A stretch of 64,000 nucleotides of DNA from the NCBI GenBank assembly GCA_035048485.1, contig CM068583.1, positions 63,050,306 to 63,114,305 of the forward strand, written 5' to 3'. The notes beneath the pieces were generated by a model that searched no databases, was not told the DNA's origin, and worked only from the letters and a program-made list of their open reading frames with translations. A program made the translations under genes and the position numbers. The DNA comes from Pteria penguin. Its lineage: Eukaryota; Mollusca; Bivalvia; Pterioida; Pteriidae. Shown here piece by piece: positions 49,187-60,124 of the stretch (within the stretch, counting starts at the first letter, position 1; each line of letters opens with the position of its first letter).

Positions 49187-50754
49187 TTAATGAGTGCATA
49201 AGAATACTTTAATCATAACAAAGTGATTATACGGTTAAAAACATTTTTTGCACAAAATATGAATTTCCGTTGAGAATGAATATAGATAGGAGTAACAATC
49301 TGTCTGAACTTGACGAAAAATTGACGAGCAACAACTTTATGAAAAAGCAACACAGTAATAAATGGGACATCCATCAACAAAATATATGAAGCACGTGGTA
49401 AGACCTCGATGTATCCGGATTAAGGTTCAAATCTAATAGAAGCGATGATGCAATTTTAATGTCGGTCATTATAAGAATGTACATATAAACAATGTATTGC
49501 TTATAAATATTAAGTAGAAATTTCACTAAAATATGGCTGGAGATCTTGTGAATATAAAAATATCTATATTCTGTAAAATCAGCAACTAGGTTACAGAACA
49601 TGAAGAACGCATTGAAAGATACACATTAGAGTAATCAAATGCTACCCAAGACATTTATTAAATTTGAAGAGCACATTTATGTACATATTGTTAAATAATT
49701 TTAAAAAATATCATTACATGTATGACTCAAATCTTAAAATATGTAAATGATATAAATATTCCAAAGAAACGTTATTGAAACTTTGCACCTCTTGATTACA
49801 TGCATAAATTAAGATCCATTCATAATGTAATAACTACGTGAAGCATATCGATAGGTTTGCAAATCAAAAAGAATGAGAGACAGTTATGATATTCAAGAAC
49901 ACTTCATCTTTGAGATTTATTTTTAGAAATTTCTATGTTTATTTCATACCAAAATAAATAATAATAGTACATTGTATTTAAAATGTTACACTTCACGATA
50001 TAAATATACTATCGGCATGGGTGAAACTTTGAATGACTATGATTTGTTAATTCAGAAAAATGTTCATTATCCAGCGATATCTAAATCTAAACCATGGTTA
50101 TTCATCCAAAGTGTTCGCTGGCCCATGATAAAGATATAGACCTCAGTCTATTACAGATATTACAGTAGCAATGAAGGGCGTGATCACATTACCACATTGC
50201 GCTATTTTTCTATAAAGAAAAGCTATGGATTAAACATAGGCAAATGTACAATAAAATTTAACTCCGTGTCTAGGTTTCAAATTTTCGAGAGATGAAAAAA
50301 TATATACATTACGCTAAAGCGACGAAAAAACTCAAATATTCTATGGTGATTTTTCTCTTATGTCATGAAAGGCGACTTACATGAATAATTTGCATTTTAC
50401 CCGTAGGCTGTTTCTAAATACGTGTATTTTCTCGTACACTTTTTAATTGTGTTGAATATGCTTCTTGTGATAGGGAAAAAATACTATGAAAAATATTTTT
50501 ATTTTTCTACTTTATTAATATGGAACTTAAAGGGAAATATCTCTTAAAGCGAAAGACTTGCATATGAGCACGTTAAGGCCTACTGAAGTTATGATATGTT
50601 GTCTATTGAACAAAAATACAATATATTCATGATACATGTAGATAACTATATAAATACATCTACACAAAATGTATGTGATAAATACGACAATTATCACGAC
50701 TAAGGTTCATTGAGCAAGGGAGATGTAAAAGATACTTTGCCAATAATCAGATCT
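49187..50754. other. No gene recognised
   Basis: AT-rich, low in repeats. It is among the more unique-looking stretches, but no supported exon was found. Confidence 0.5.
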
Positions 50755-50925
50755 TTATGAAATGCTTAATTTGTCCTCTGGTATATTTTGCTTCATTAAT
50801 ATCTGAAGTACCATCTCTCTGATTCTGTCATCCTCTTTGATGGCGTCACTAACAATATAATCTGCCATATAATTCCATATGTCAGTTAAGTTATGATCCC
50901 TGGCCGCTTTATACTCTTTAAAAAC
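50755..50925 (-). CDS. Possible terminal exon of an unrecognised gene
   Basis: A minus-strand frame of 56 codons ends at TAA (50757-50755). It reads VFKEYKAARDHNLTDIWNYM, ADYIVSDAIKEDDRIREMVL and QILMKQNIPEDKLSIS. The composition is soluble, helical-looking and unlike the AT-rich shadow frames around it. It begins beside an AG that could be a splice acceptor, but the pyrimidine tract is poor and a stop lies just upstream in frame. I do not recognise the family. It may instead be a decayed transposon piece. Confidence 0.3.
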   Translation of the reverse strand, partial: VFKEYKAARDHNLTDIWNYMADYIVSDAIKEDDRIREMVLQILMKQNIPEDKLSIS

Positions 50926-50929
50926 TTAT

Positions 50930-51250
50930 ACACATGTATACATGTTCATGCCTACCTACCTACTTGCTGCGTTCCGCAGATGGTAGCTTGATTAAAAACC
51001 CCGAAACTGGGGTTCTCGCTGTATCAAAGAAATAAGCTGTTCGCGAAGAAAACACTATGATGGCCAGAATATTCTCAACATCATACGCTGGGACCAAGAT
51101 AAGCCAGTGTGTAATTTCGAGGCACAACTCCGAGGACAAGCCGGTGTCTCCTACACATCAAGGGTCTGAATGCGCTTCAAGACCAGCAAAGGGCAATTAC
51201 CTCATGTTAATGTCGCTGTATATATTTTTGATATCATAATCTTAACCTAC
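50930..51250. other. Unassigned segment
   Basis: It contains a small inverted phrase (aaaaaccccgaaactggggtt at about 50995-51014) and a 60-codon plus-strand frame at 51057-51239 with no known family. Confidence 0.4.
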
Positions 51251-51560
51251 ATTACTATTAGTGTTTATAGAATTTTATGACCTCTCAACATGGGATACTC
51301 TTTGATCGTTTTTCTCTATATGGAAGATTATTTATAAAGTTTTAATGCGTGTCTTTTGATTGTACTTCATTTGCGATGAGTGGGAAGGTTGTCCCGTAAA
51401 CCGGTTGACCAAACTAATTGAGTAACAAACGGTAACGGTAAGTCGGTATCATATCTGTCGTACAATCAATATTTTAGTAATACTATTTCAAGTATTCCAT
51501 TACTTGTTACCAAGTTTTATTGGACATCTCCTTGGTGACTACTGCCCTTCAACTAAGTCA
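51251..51560 (+). mobile_element. R repeat, diverged copy 1
   Basis: Reads tatgacctctcaacatggga, tatatggaagattatttata, ccgtaaaccggttgaccaaa and ccttggtgactactgccctt. It ends aagtcagatgtctttccctt. Confidence 0.78.
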
Positions 51561-51789
51561 GATGTCTTTCCCTTTCCCCTTAAACTAATGAGCAAGAATA
51601 GCCAGCATATACGCTATGGCCGACGCAGGCTGTCAGAGCTGCCTCGCTGGCCTCAGAGTCATTCATCGTCCTAGACTGAAGCAATCTGACCTCATCTCGG
51701 TTAACTATGAAAATGCAATAGGCCGTGAACAAGGGCATAAGATTTTTTAGAGCTACTGTATTTCGCATCTCAGAAGGAACGTCATCGAG
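51561..51789. other. Unassigned; short minus-strand frame
   Basis: A 62-codon minus-strand frame (51580-51768) contains SRTMNDSEASEAALTACVGH. I recognise no family. Confidence 0.35.
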
Positions 51790-52265
51790 ACCAGATAAAT
51801 GACTATCCCCTCTGACTGTTAGTCGGAACTCCTGTTGATCAAGGATCTGAGCTCGCTTACAGACGGACAGAGAACGGTTTATTTATGTTGATGTCGCCTT
51901 ACATATTTTTGATAGCAACATATTGTTCTATACACTTTTCGTGTGTAATAAAAATTTCTATTACCTCTCTTCTTGAGAAGCCTGTTGATCCTTGTTTTCT
52001 ATATGGAGGATTATTTATAAATTTTTAAATGTGTGTCCTGAGTGAGTGAGTGGGAAAGTGGGCGCCCGTAAACCGGTTAACCACACCAACTGAGTCACGT
52101 TTGTTACTTCAACTGACTGTCCTAAGTCGGTATCGTAACCGCAGCACAATCGAATATTTTTGTAAAGTTGTTTTTCCGTGATTATTCTACTATTATCATG
52201 TTTTTGTGAATGTCCTTGGCGGTTTGTGTCATACAGCTTTGTCAGATGTCTTCTGTTTTCTCTTT
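51790..52265 (+). mobile_element. R repeat, copy 2
   Basis: Reads gactgttagtcggaactcct, atctgagctcgcttacagac, gaagcctgttgatccttgtt, gcccgtaaaccggttaacca, ctgtcctaagtcggtatcgt and ends gctttgtcagatgtcttctg. It follows 51251-51560 in the same orientation. Confidence 0.82.
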
Positions 52266-52389
52266 TTTACGTTGCAGACAACTTAGATTTTTATCAGTCG
52301 AGAGGCACGTGTAGCACTTTGTATGGTTTTAGCTAGCATTCCATGCTTTGCTTAGGTGGAGCGACCACAGTATCAAATCTCGCCCAGAC

Positions 52390-53125
52390 AACGGCAGTAA
52401 AAGGCAAGATCAATCGCAAAGGAATGTAGACTTCCAGCCTCTTACTGCACATCCTATACGTGAAACGCACAACAGCTCGTCCACATACATGTATCATCAG
52501 GCTCGATATGTACCGCATGGCAAAAAAAACCCCTGTTTTTTGCTTGGAATAGCTACAACAGTGTACCCATCCGGGAAGAAGACCGTCATCTCAACACCAT
52601 AGGAGCAGGGCACAGCAGGGCTACATTTCCTCTGGAGACGATTACACTAGGAGATACGACGGAAGAGTAGCAGAATTACAGATAAAAACCTAATGTGTCG
52701 ACGACGTACTACTCCGGGCAGATTCTCTGGATGAGACTGTACAGGCTGCCCGATGGCTAGGCATCTGTTGTCGGCATGAGATAATAGTAGAATTTGCAAG
52801 ATTTGAAATCACAATGGACTGCGTTCGACATGTTAAAGTGCCTCCAAGCCATACTTTTGTGGTACCAAAATGCTAGTTTTTCCCGAACTGATGAAATCCG
52901 GAACGCCGTTTACGTGGGACTAGGAAGTTCAAAACCTATCTGAAGAATCCAAAGCAGTGAATGTTGGTAAGATCGAGGAACGTGTCAGAATATTTCACAA
53001 ATCCAGGCCAAATTTTCTTGCTAAAGACTGGTCAAAACGGCATTTTGGTTGCTTCAGAAACATTGCCAATGGGTGGGAGCTAAACCATTTTGTGAATAGA
53101 AAACTACATTGGCTGGAAGTATGAA
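52390..53125 (+). pseudogene. Ty3/gypsy reverse transcriptase-RNase H fossil
   Basis: Frame-shifted pieces follow the order of Ty3/gypsy pol. RNVDFQPLTAHPIRETHNSS lies at 52420-52480, then HQARYVPHGKK (52497-52530). AWNSYNSVPIREEDRHL (52542-52592) is the segment before motif A. QQGYISSGDDYTRRYDGRV follows at about 52612-52668. The palm box is CVDD at 52694-52705, right after an in-frame TAA, and leads into LLRADSLDETVQAARWLGIC. FARFEIT is near 52795-52815. Late pieces, FTWD, IEERVRIFHKSRPNFLAKDW and SK..HFGCFRNIANGWE, fit the start of the RNase H region. No LTR, gag or integrase is visible. Stops and frameshifts throughout show an old copy. Confidence 0.8.
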
Positions 53126-53640
53126 TAAAAAGCCAAAAAAAATACAAAACAAAAAAATAAGGTTGAAATACACGACTTCATCCCATTAATTTCATTAAAA
53201 AATAGGCAGTCGAGATTTTTAAACATATTTCATCCAACCATAGAAAATCAGGAATATTAAGTATCTTCTATGCTACTCCAATCAAATATAATATATGATT
53301 ACATGGTCCTATTGGGGTATAATTCATCATTCTACTGTTCCGATTATGTCGGGCATTAAAACACTCAAAAATCATTCTCTCAATGTACATTTTGTGCTTT
53401 TTATCTGAATAACAATTAATATTTATAAAACAACAAATTCAGTTTGTAGTTCTTCAAATGCGACACCTAGTGTACTGCAACAACATCTTTTGGTCATTGC
53501 AGTAATTGAAATACAAAATAAGTATCAGTTTTATCATTTGGTCATTGATTTTGTGGTAATTCTCAAATATAAGCATGTAAAATACTACATTGTCACTGAA
53601 ACATTAACAACAATGTTCTTCATTAGACATTCATGGACCC
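53126..53640. other. No gene seen
   Basis: AT-rich sequence without supported features. Confidence 0.5.
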
Positions 53641-53985
53641 AAAGGTAAACAAGTGGTTCAGGACGCTTATTCACCCGGGCACCTTCTCTCACCTCAATTT
53701 ATTGAGGTTTCGCATTTGTCTGAATATGACGATATTGTCCATTTATTCCATGGACTTCGAGATATTGACATCCCTTCGGTTCTTTTCGTTGTTTACATTC
53801 TGAAACATTCGAAACCCATAAATCTGCTCTCCTTCTTGGAATCTAACGTGAATCAGAGCTTCACTTTCAATTCATCAACTGGATTCCAAAAAATTCCAAC
53901 ATTGCCTGTTCGCATTGTTGCTAGACCAAGTCTTTATCCATTTTACTCACGAATTTACTGACACACATTAAAGGATCTCTTTAGG
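53641..53985 (+). pseudogene. T2 tail joined to a Naiad-like RT finger relic
   Basis: Positions 53660-53805 are a T2 tail: gacgcttattcacccgggca, tctgaatatgacgatattgt, tattccatggacttcgagat. Then 53820-53985 in shifting frames gives a stretch equivalent to SVLESFGI..YWIPKLHK...LSKLLTKIL (here ESNVNQSF, STGFQKIPTLP). The order tail-then-RT in one orientation suggests tandem PLE insertion. Confidence 0.6.
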
Positions 53986-54246
53986 GAAGATCGATGCCAA
54001 AACTGTGGAAATATAATTATAAAAAAGAGCAAACTGACCGAAAAGTAAGATGGCAGAACAATATAAGGAAAACACTATGCATGAATATGATATTCCTTAG
54101 TATTAAAGTAATATATAAATTGTGGTCACCGCAAATGAGAAGTATGTATTGCGGATTAGTACAGAAATACTGAGCACTAGGCTTGTGATTACCTTCGGGA
54201 ACTAACAGTACACAGGCAGCGTTATCAACTCAGTGATAAATACAAG

Positions 54247-54250
<4 letters not shown>

Positions 54251-54336
<86 letters not shown>
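54251..54336. repeat. (TA)n microsatellite inside the G element
   Basis: About 43 TA units between the hammerhead side and the part A side of the G element. Other G copies have only a short TA run here. Confidence 0.96.
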
Positions 54337-54339
<3 letters not shown>

Positions 54340-54352
54340 GTGTAAATTTGAT

Positions 54353-54396
54353 GCACCGTATGCATATTTCGATAAATTTTGTTTCTTCAGCGATGT
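54353..54396 (-). ncRNA. Hammerhead ribozyme, G element copy 3, stems partly worn
   Basis: Read on the minus strand: stem I acatcg with cggtgc, where the closing pair is G-C instead of A-U in copies 1 and 2, a paired change. CTGAAGA and GAAA are intact. Stem II (aac/atc) has lost two of three pairs, and stem III is atatgcat with reduced pairing. It is probably inactive or weak. Confidence 0.65.
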
Positions 54397-54671
54397 TACA
54401 GGCCGAATCTGCGTAAATCCAAACTATAAATGAAAAAATGATAGACAACACCAACTCCAAAAATCATGACTTCGAAATGTTAAAAAGGTAAACAGTAAAA
54501 TTAAGTATTAGAAAACAAACCCAACCCCAAATATCACCAAAATTTAACAGCAAAAGATCTAATCTATGGACAAAGCTATACACAAAACTTCTTAGCCTTA
54601 AAATAATTTTCAAAATTTTGTCACAGTACGTTTGGAGTATGTATTTAAGGTCAGTACAGAAGTACTGGAAT

Positions 54672-55215
54672 ATACGAGGCAGAATTGTTTTAGTCTTTGT
54701 TTTTCAAAGGCAAGAAACAATTAACATCAAAGTTCAATTTTACGTACAGATACTTTGATGACGTTCTGTCCATAAATTATCCAAACATTCAGAATAACCT
54801 CGGTCATTTATATCCAGCGGAACCTGAGATCAAGAAAAACGACAGGGAACAAAACATCTGCTTAACACGTAGTCTTAGTCTTGTCTATCAGTAGGGATAG
54901 TCAGTTATACACTTTCGTTGATAACAAACGTGACGATTTAAACTTGCATAACATTAATTTCCTCTTTATATGCGACATGGGCTCTAACCTCGCACCGTGT
55001 ACGTTGTATTAAAGCATATTCTTTTTCAGTGTTTTTGTATCGAATGCCAGAGGACTAACTGATAAACTACTTACACATAGATACGATATAAAATGCATAA
55101 AATTGTCACTACAGAAATTGTATGGTCGACACAAAGGTATTATGTAACAGTCAGAAGTCCCCATTCCAGGATGTAATATGATATTTGGAACACCATGGTA
55201 TGCAGTGATGTCATT
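54672..55215 (+). pseudogene. Naiad-like PLE RT palm relic with YFDD
   Basis: Reads SKFNFTYRYFDDVLSINYPN at about 54730-54785, then a worn TTES region, DNKRDDLNLHNINF near 54918-54962, KLSLQKLYGRHKGIM near 55100-55145 and GCNMIF. The YxDD box is YFDD. The 5' boundary is set by the G element at 54671. A piece of R terminus follows at 55255. Confidence 0.75.
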
Positions 55216-55254
55216 TTACCAATCTGACTAATTATATATGTGACAACCTAACAC

Positions 55255-55325
55255 GAGAGGTTTACTGTATAGCTCTATGGTGACTTCTGCCACATAACTG
55301 AGCCAGTAACTCCTCTTTTTTCTTT
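55255..55325 (+). mobile_element. R-repeat terminus, short 5'-truncated insertion
   Basis: Reads ctgtatagctctatggtgac, ttctgccacataactgagcc and agtaactcctcttttttctt. Like the 56-bp piece at 42706-42761, it carries only the 3' end. Confidence 0.8.
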
Positions 55326-56164
55326 CTACGTAATATTTGCGACGGAAATAGCATGAGATCCTAACACCTACTGGACACCTGGTCTCGTCACAATGTACTT
55401 GCTGAACCAGCACCATCAAATTTGCAATTTTGTCTTTTGACTTTGAAACCAAAATTCAGTGGTACTCTTTCGAATTTATACTTTCGTGCAAAAAGAAAAG
55501 AAATCATCCGTCCTTGCTGTACGAGAAATACCAACATGGACACGCAGAGAATACAAAAATTAGCACACAAACAAGGATATTGGATGGTGATATGGTTTTG
55601 GTACTTAGGACAATTAACTTGCACGACAATCATAATTCAAATGGTGTGGTTAAAAGATAATGGATTGTTCCCTTACACTGTAAAAACAAAAATCTCTCTA
55701 AGTAACATTGGGATGTATTTAGAATAAAACTAAAACGTTCTTGAATGATGTATATGGTTTAGAACACTTTATTAAGAGTAACATGTTACATGAGACCTGG
55801 ATAGACAATATCTCCATGACCTACTACATTTAGGTGTGTACAAACATATGTAAATGTCAGGCAGATGATGTCTGTCAAGACTTCATTGTAAGGGTGTTTT
55901 AGTCCTCAGACAAGAACTCTTTTGTGAAAATTAGTCATAAAATTCTTTCTACTGTTATGATAGTATTCATTTTAATAGCATTTATAAAAACAGAGTGCTG
56001 AAATGAATGTTGTAAGTAGATGGATACATTAATGCCAACATTTGTTTCATACCTTAATTTAATTTTAGACATGTTTATTTTGCTTATATTTTCAAACCCA
56101 AATGGTGTAAACCCTTAATATGGGCACATTTTTGAAATCCGATAACGATTTGAATTTTCTACAG
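55326..56164. other. Unassigned; possible R-repeat traces
   Basis: Near 55595-55650 the phrase ggtacttaggacaattaact and aaatggtgtggtta faintly match the R core on the minus strand. No gene is recognised. Confidence 0.4.
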
Positions 56165-56440
56165 TCTCAGATAAAGATGAAATATATTCATATCTACATA
56201 TAAATATAGAATATATATACTTTTTAATTTAGTGCACCATATGCGCATTTCGACAACTTATGTCTCTTCAGTGATGCTTGTGGCTAAATGATTGGAATTC
56301 CCAAAATATATAAATATTTGAAGAGCAGTGTTTAAACCAAAATGACCGAAAAGTGAAGCAAAGAATCTAAGGACAGAGCTATGCATGAGGGAGATACTCC
56401 TTAATTTTAGAGTGATTTGCTTGATTTGATGACTGAAGAT
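56165..56440 (-). mobile_element. G element copy 2, minus strand
   Basis: Minus strand order: cctccctcatgcatagctct-like part A, cttttcggtcattttggttt, tttatatattttgggaattc, the hammerhead, tggtgcactaaattaaaaag, then a TA-rich stretch and ttctatatttat. It is a close relative of copy 1. Confidence 0.85.
56234..56277 (-). ncRNA. Type I hammerhead ribozyme, G element copy 2 (best copy)
   Basis: On the minus strand: stem I gcatca/tggtgc, core CTGAAGA, stem II gaca with tgtc (four pairs, loop taagt), GAA, stem III atgcgcat (self-complementary), cleavage-site A. All core positions match, and stem II is one pair longer than in copy 1. Differences from copy 1 are confined to the stem II loop region. 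Confidence 0.83.
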
Positions 56441-56699
56441 TATTTGATATAAATCATTATATTTCTCTTTGTGATTTGCCTTTTTTGCGTGCTTCTCTTG
56501 TATTCTCTGCATGTCCATGGAGACTATTCTCAGACAGTTGAGTCAGATGTTTTTCTTTTACACATATGCCATTGATTGAGATATTTAACGAAAAAAATCA
56601 AAATCTTTATTCCAAATATATGCGAGATGACATATATTATATAGGTTTTGAATATAAAAAAGGGACAGATAAAATATACATGCAGTTTGAAATATTATT

Positions 56700-56880
56700 T
56701 TCTTGTGAATTAAGTGCTTCACAAAATCTGTATCGATGCTACTCACAAAAATATTATCAGAAATTAAATCTGGCCTTCATAGGTATTGCGAAACAGTATA
56801 TTCCAGAAGCGGAATTATTCAAATGTGGATCCTTAGAAATTCGAAAGAGTTGTTAAAAACCAAGTACTTAAAACGCATTA
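56700..56880 (+). pseudogene. Naiad-like RT finger relic
   Basis: LLTKILSEIKSGLHRYCETV YSRSGIIQMWILRNSKELL at about 56736-56855 matches the equivalent stretch near 42330-42435. It is joined directly to a different, family-3 element. Confidence 0.75.
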
Positions 56881-56899
56881 AACTCCACCCATACATATG

Positions 56900-58150
56900 T
56901 GGAAAGCCCTACCTCAAAAGAGGACACCTTGCACAATCACCTCCTGACCATGTCCGACTTCAAAATTAAAACTGATAAAGCTGATCTACCAACCATGTAT
57001 TGGCTCCCAAAACTACATAAAAGTCCATATAAATCACGTTTCATATCTAATTCTAGCCACTGCTCTACTACGGTACTATCGATACATATTACGTCTGCTC
57101 TAAATGCTTTAAAGGTCATATTATCAAATATTGTGATGTCGCATTTCATAATAGTAACATCAATTACTTTTGGTCAATTAAAATTCTCATGAAGTTATAG
57201 ACAAACTTCTTTCACTAAATTTCAAAGCGACTCAAATTTCTACATTTGATATTCTACACTTTATACATCTCTGCCTCATGATTTGATTAAAAGCAAGTTG
57301 CTGTCTCTTATACAATGGTGTTTTCACAGAGATTCTAACACTTACATATGTACTTCCAATAACTCCGGATTCTTTTCCAACAAACAATATACTTCATATA
57401 AATACTGGACTTGCAAAGGAATTATGTAAAGCACTAGAATTTCTCATGAATAATATTTTTGTGCAATTTGATGGCAAGATATATCAACAAATAGTTGGGA
57501 TTCCTATGGGTACTAACTGCGCGACTCTGATAGCAGATTTATTTCTTTATTGTTATGAGAGGAATTTTATGGTTTCTATTCAAAAATCAAAACGTTTCGA
57601 CCTCATTGACAAATTTAATAATACTTGCAGATATCTGGATAACATTTTGGTTATCGACAATCCTGAATTCGAACAATTTATATCAGAAATATATCCACCA
57701 GAGCTCACATTGAATAAAGCTAATACTTGAGATAAATCTACACTTTTTTTAGATTTGAACATCAAAATTATCAACCACCTAATATATACTAATATTTATG
57801 GTAAACATGAGGATTTTGAATTTCCATTGTTAATTTTCCTTAATTGGATGGCGATGTCCCTCGACTCCCATGATATGGTATCTATATATCTCAATTAGTT
57901 CGATTTGTCAGAGGCTGCTTTGGACTTTCATAAACGAAATTTACAAATTACTACTAAACTTTTAACTCAGGGTTACAGATAACACAAGCTTAGAAAAACA
58001 TTCGGCAAATTCTTTAGATCTTATTCAGAACTTCTATCTAAATTTAGAAATATTTCTTTTCAACACTATGTATCCAATGGAATTTCCCATCCTAATTTTT
58101 ACGGTGATCTCGTATATAAACTAAGGAAAGTAAAAGGCCCCGATAACGTT
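56900..58150 (+). pseudogene. Family-3 PLE reverse transcriptase, plus strand, dead active site
   Basis: Parts in order: TDKADLPTMYWLPKLHKSPY (56975-57030), KSRFISNSSHCSTT, motif A region STFDILHFIHL with stops (57238-57270), MNNIFVQFDGKIYQQIVGIP (57446), MGTNCATLIADLFLYCYER, and the palm box YLDN in place of YLDD at about 57632-57643, which removes a catalytic Asp. A TGA at 57728 interrupts LNKANT/DKSTLFLDLNIKII. The thumb follows with LTQGYR, FGKFFRSYSELLSKFRNISF and SHPNFYGDLVYKLRKVKGPD. The R repeat lies downstream, giving the order of a whole family-3 3' half. Confidence 0.85.
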
Positions 58151-58249
58151 CTTTTATCGTGTAATTAAATAGTCAAACGTCTTCCAAATAGACAATATGA
58201 CATTGAGATCATCAAAAAGACTATAGGTTCTGTATTTGGCCCCTCTACA

Positions 58250-58815
58250 GCCTTATGCAGACTTTTACTTGAACGTTGCACACTGACTAACAGGGCGGTG
58301 GGGACTATATGACGGGCCTGGTCCAAACCTCTTCTAGAGGAGACATGATCCTGAACCTCGTCCCCTGACTTTTAGTCGGGACTCCTACAGATCTAGGGTC
58401 TTAGCTCACTTTCAGACTGGTAAAGCACGGTTTATCATGTTGATGCTGCATACATTTTCATATCATTATGTGTTTTACAATACCTTACGTGTTTATATTT
58501 TTATTACCTCTCAATATGCGATACTTGTTGACCCTTGTTCTTTACATGGAGGATTATTTATATTTTTTTTAAATTACGTCCTTTGTATGTTCTGCTGTTA
58601 CGGTGAGTGGGAAGGTGGGCCCGTAAACCGGTTAACCACATCATTTGTTTGGCTTTTGTCAAATTAAATGACCGTCCTTAGTCGGTATCTTTATTGCACT
58701 ACAATAAAATATTTTTATAATGTATTATATGTGCTAGTATATTATTGATATTCTTATATTGTATAGCTCCATGGTGACTTCTGCCAAATAACTGAGACGG
58801 TTACTCCTCATTTTT
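58250..58815 (+). mobile_element. R repeat: 3' region of the family-3 PLE
   Basis: It directly follows the RT end: ttatgcagacttttacttga, acagggcggtggggactata, gaacctcgtcccctgacttt, gcccgtaaaccggttaacca, gaccgtccttagtcggtatc, ctccatggtgacttctgcca and gttactcctcatttttct. This is the only place in the window where RT and R lie together on the plus strand, and it identifies what the solo R copies are. Confidence 0.85.
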
Positions 58816-58834
58816 CTTAGAACATCTAAAATCA

Positions 58835-59690
58835 AAAAGGTTTACTAAAATTCACTCCATCAAGTCTTTAGACTTTTCGATTCTTTACACAACGATCCTT
58901 CATCAGAAACTAAAAGACAGATTAGCGGAAATTACTCAAAATGCATTTACTAGTAAAAACGGAAGCCGCAAATTCAAATGTATAGTTATAGGCCATGATA
59001 AAACTTACTTTGTTAGGGAAAATTGATTCCAAAAATAAATACACTGGAACAGATGTCATCCAGATGTTGAACTTTCTTCTCGATAACATTTTTGTGGTGT
59101 TTGGAAGAAAGGTTTTTCAACAAATTGTCGGCATTCCAATGGGCAATAACTGTGCTCCGCTTCTGGTTGACATGTTCCTTTACTCATACGAAGCTGAATT
59201 CATTCCATCTTTGCTTTCACAAGGAATGAAACAATTGGTTCTTGGCTTTAATTTCACTTACAGATATAAAGATGACTTGCTTTCAATTAATAATCTTTCA
59301 TTCGCGGATTACTTTAGCATCATCTATCCAAGTGAACTGGAGGTCAAAGAAACCACAGAAAGTAGTGATTCTACTTCGTATTTAGATATTATGTCTTTCG
59401 GCAATAATGGTCAATTGAACACCTCACTCTATGACAAACATGACGATTTCAATTTCGCTATCACAAACTTTCCTTTCATAAGTAGCAACATTCCATCATC
59501 GCCCGCATATGGCGTATTCATATCTGTTAATACGTTATTCCAGAGCATGTACAAATTACAATGACTCTGTAAGAGGGCTAGGCGACTTTCAGATAAGCTA
59601 TTCAACCACGGTTATGTGCTAGACTAGCAACGTCACTGAGGAAGTTCTATGGTCGTTACGAGACTCTTATTACTCCATATGATATCTCGT
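58835..59690 (+). pseudogene. Naiad-like PLE reverse transcriptase with YKDD
   Basis: It starts just after the R repeat with a motif A relic SLDFSILYTTILHQKLKDRL (about 58866-58930), then RKFKCIVIGHDKTYFVREN and a 2-bp loss near 59020 relative to the copy at 38010. The main open frame (58995-59564) reads MLNFLLDNIFVVFGRKVFQQ, IVGIPMGNNCAPLL, YSYEAEFIPSLLSQGMKQLV and RYKDDLLSINN with YKDD at 59265-59276. SSDSTSYLDIMSFGNNGQLN, SLYDKHDDFNFAITNFPFIS and SSNIPSSPAYGVFIS follow. A short loss at 59525 shifts the C-terminus (SLRKFYGRYETLITPYDISL). The Lys in YKDD is unusual. T1 tail follows. Confidence 0.87.
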
Positions 59691-60035
59691 TATCCAGACT
59701 TTTAAATGATATTCTGGATTGAGACCGATTCCAATCATTTTTCACAAATTTGACTCCTTCTGTACTAGAAGGTTACCTACTTTGACTTCTCAATATATAA
59801 ATATATATGGAATTTACACGATTTGACTCCTTCTACTGGGTATATGTGTTGCTAGCAAGCAGGAGATGCTCACGCCCCCCCCCGGCACCTGATCTCACTC
59901 CATCATAGGGGTTCACATATGCTCTTCAAGTAGACGTATTTATTAATGTACACTTGGTTTTCACTGATTTTGTATGTCCTCTGGTTTCATGATTTTCAGA
60001 CTTATGGCTTGGATTTTTCCATCATCTTTACATTA
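59680..60035 (+). mobile_element. T1 tail following the RT
   Basis: Reads tatctcgttatccagacttt, ttctactgggtatatgtgtt, gctagcaagcaggagatgct, a C-run, gatctcactccatcataggg and ends catcatctttacat. Confidence 0.85.
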
Positions 60036-60124
60036 TATCACACTAATATTACTTGTCATACTAGTTTTCCTTACTTTCTCCTGAATTCAATATCACCATT
60101 GTACTCATTCATGAAATAAATACC

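Larger units (their letters stand above)
54030..54671 (-). mobile_element. G element, partial tandem dimer around (TA)n
   Basis: In minus orientation the order is: part A (54671-54400), hammerhead (54396-54353), tttacacatg, (TA)n (54336-54250), tgttcttgtatttatcactg, then part A again (54180-54030). The marker acagaa.tactg occurs at 54161 and 54656, 495 bp apart including about 86 bp of TA, so the unit is near 410 bp. The upstream end cuts into a Naiad-like RT at 54672. No reading frame is present. Confidence 0.7.

Noticed and set aside
57728..57730. In-frame TGA as selenocysteine, since Naiads in clams are reported to encode selenoproteins
   Set aside because: This copy has a dead YLDN site plus other stops and frameshifts, so decay explains the TGA; no SECIS fold was identified.
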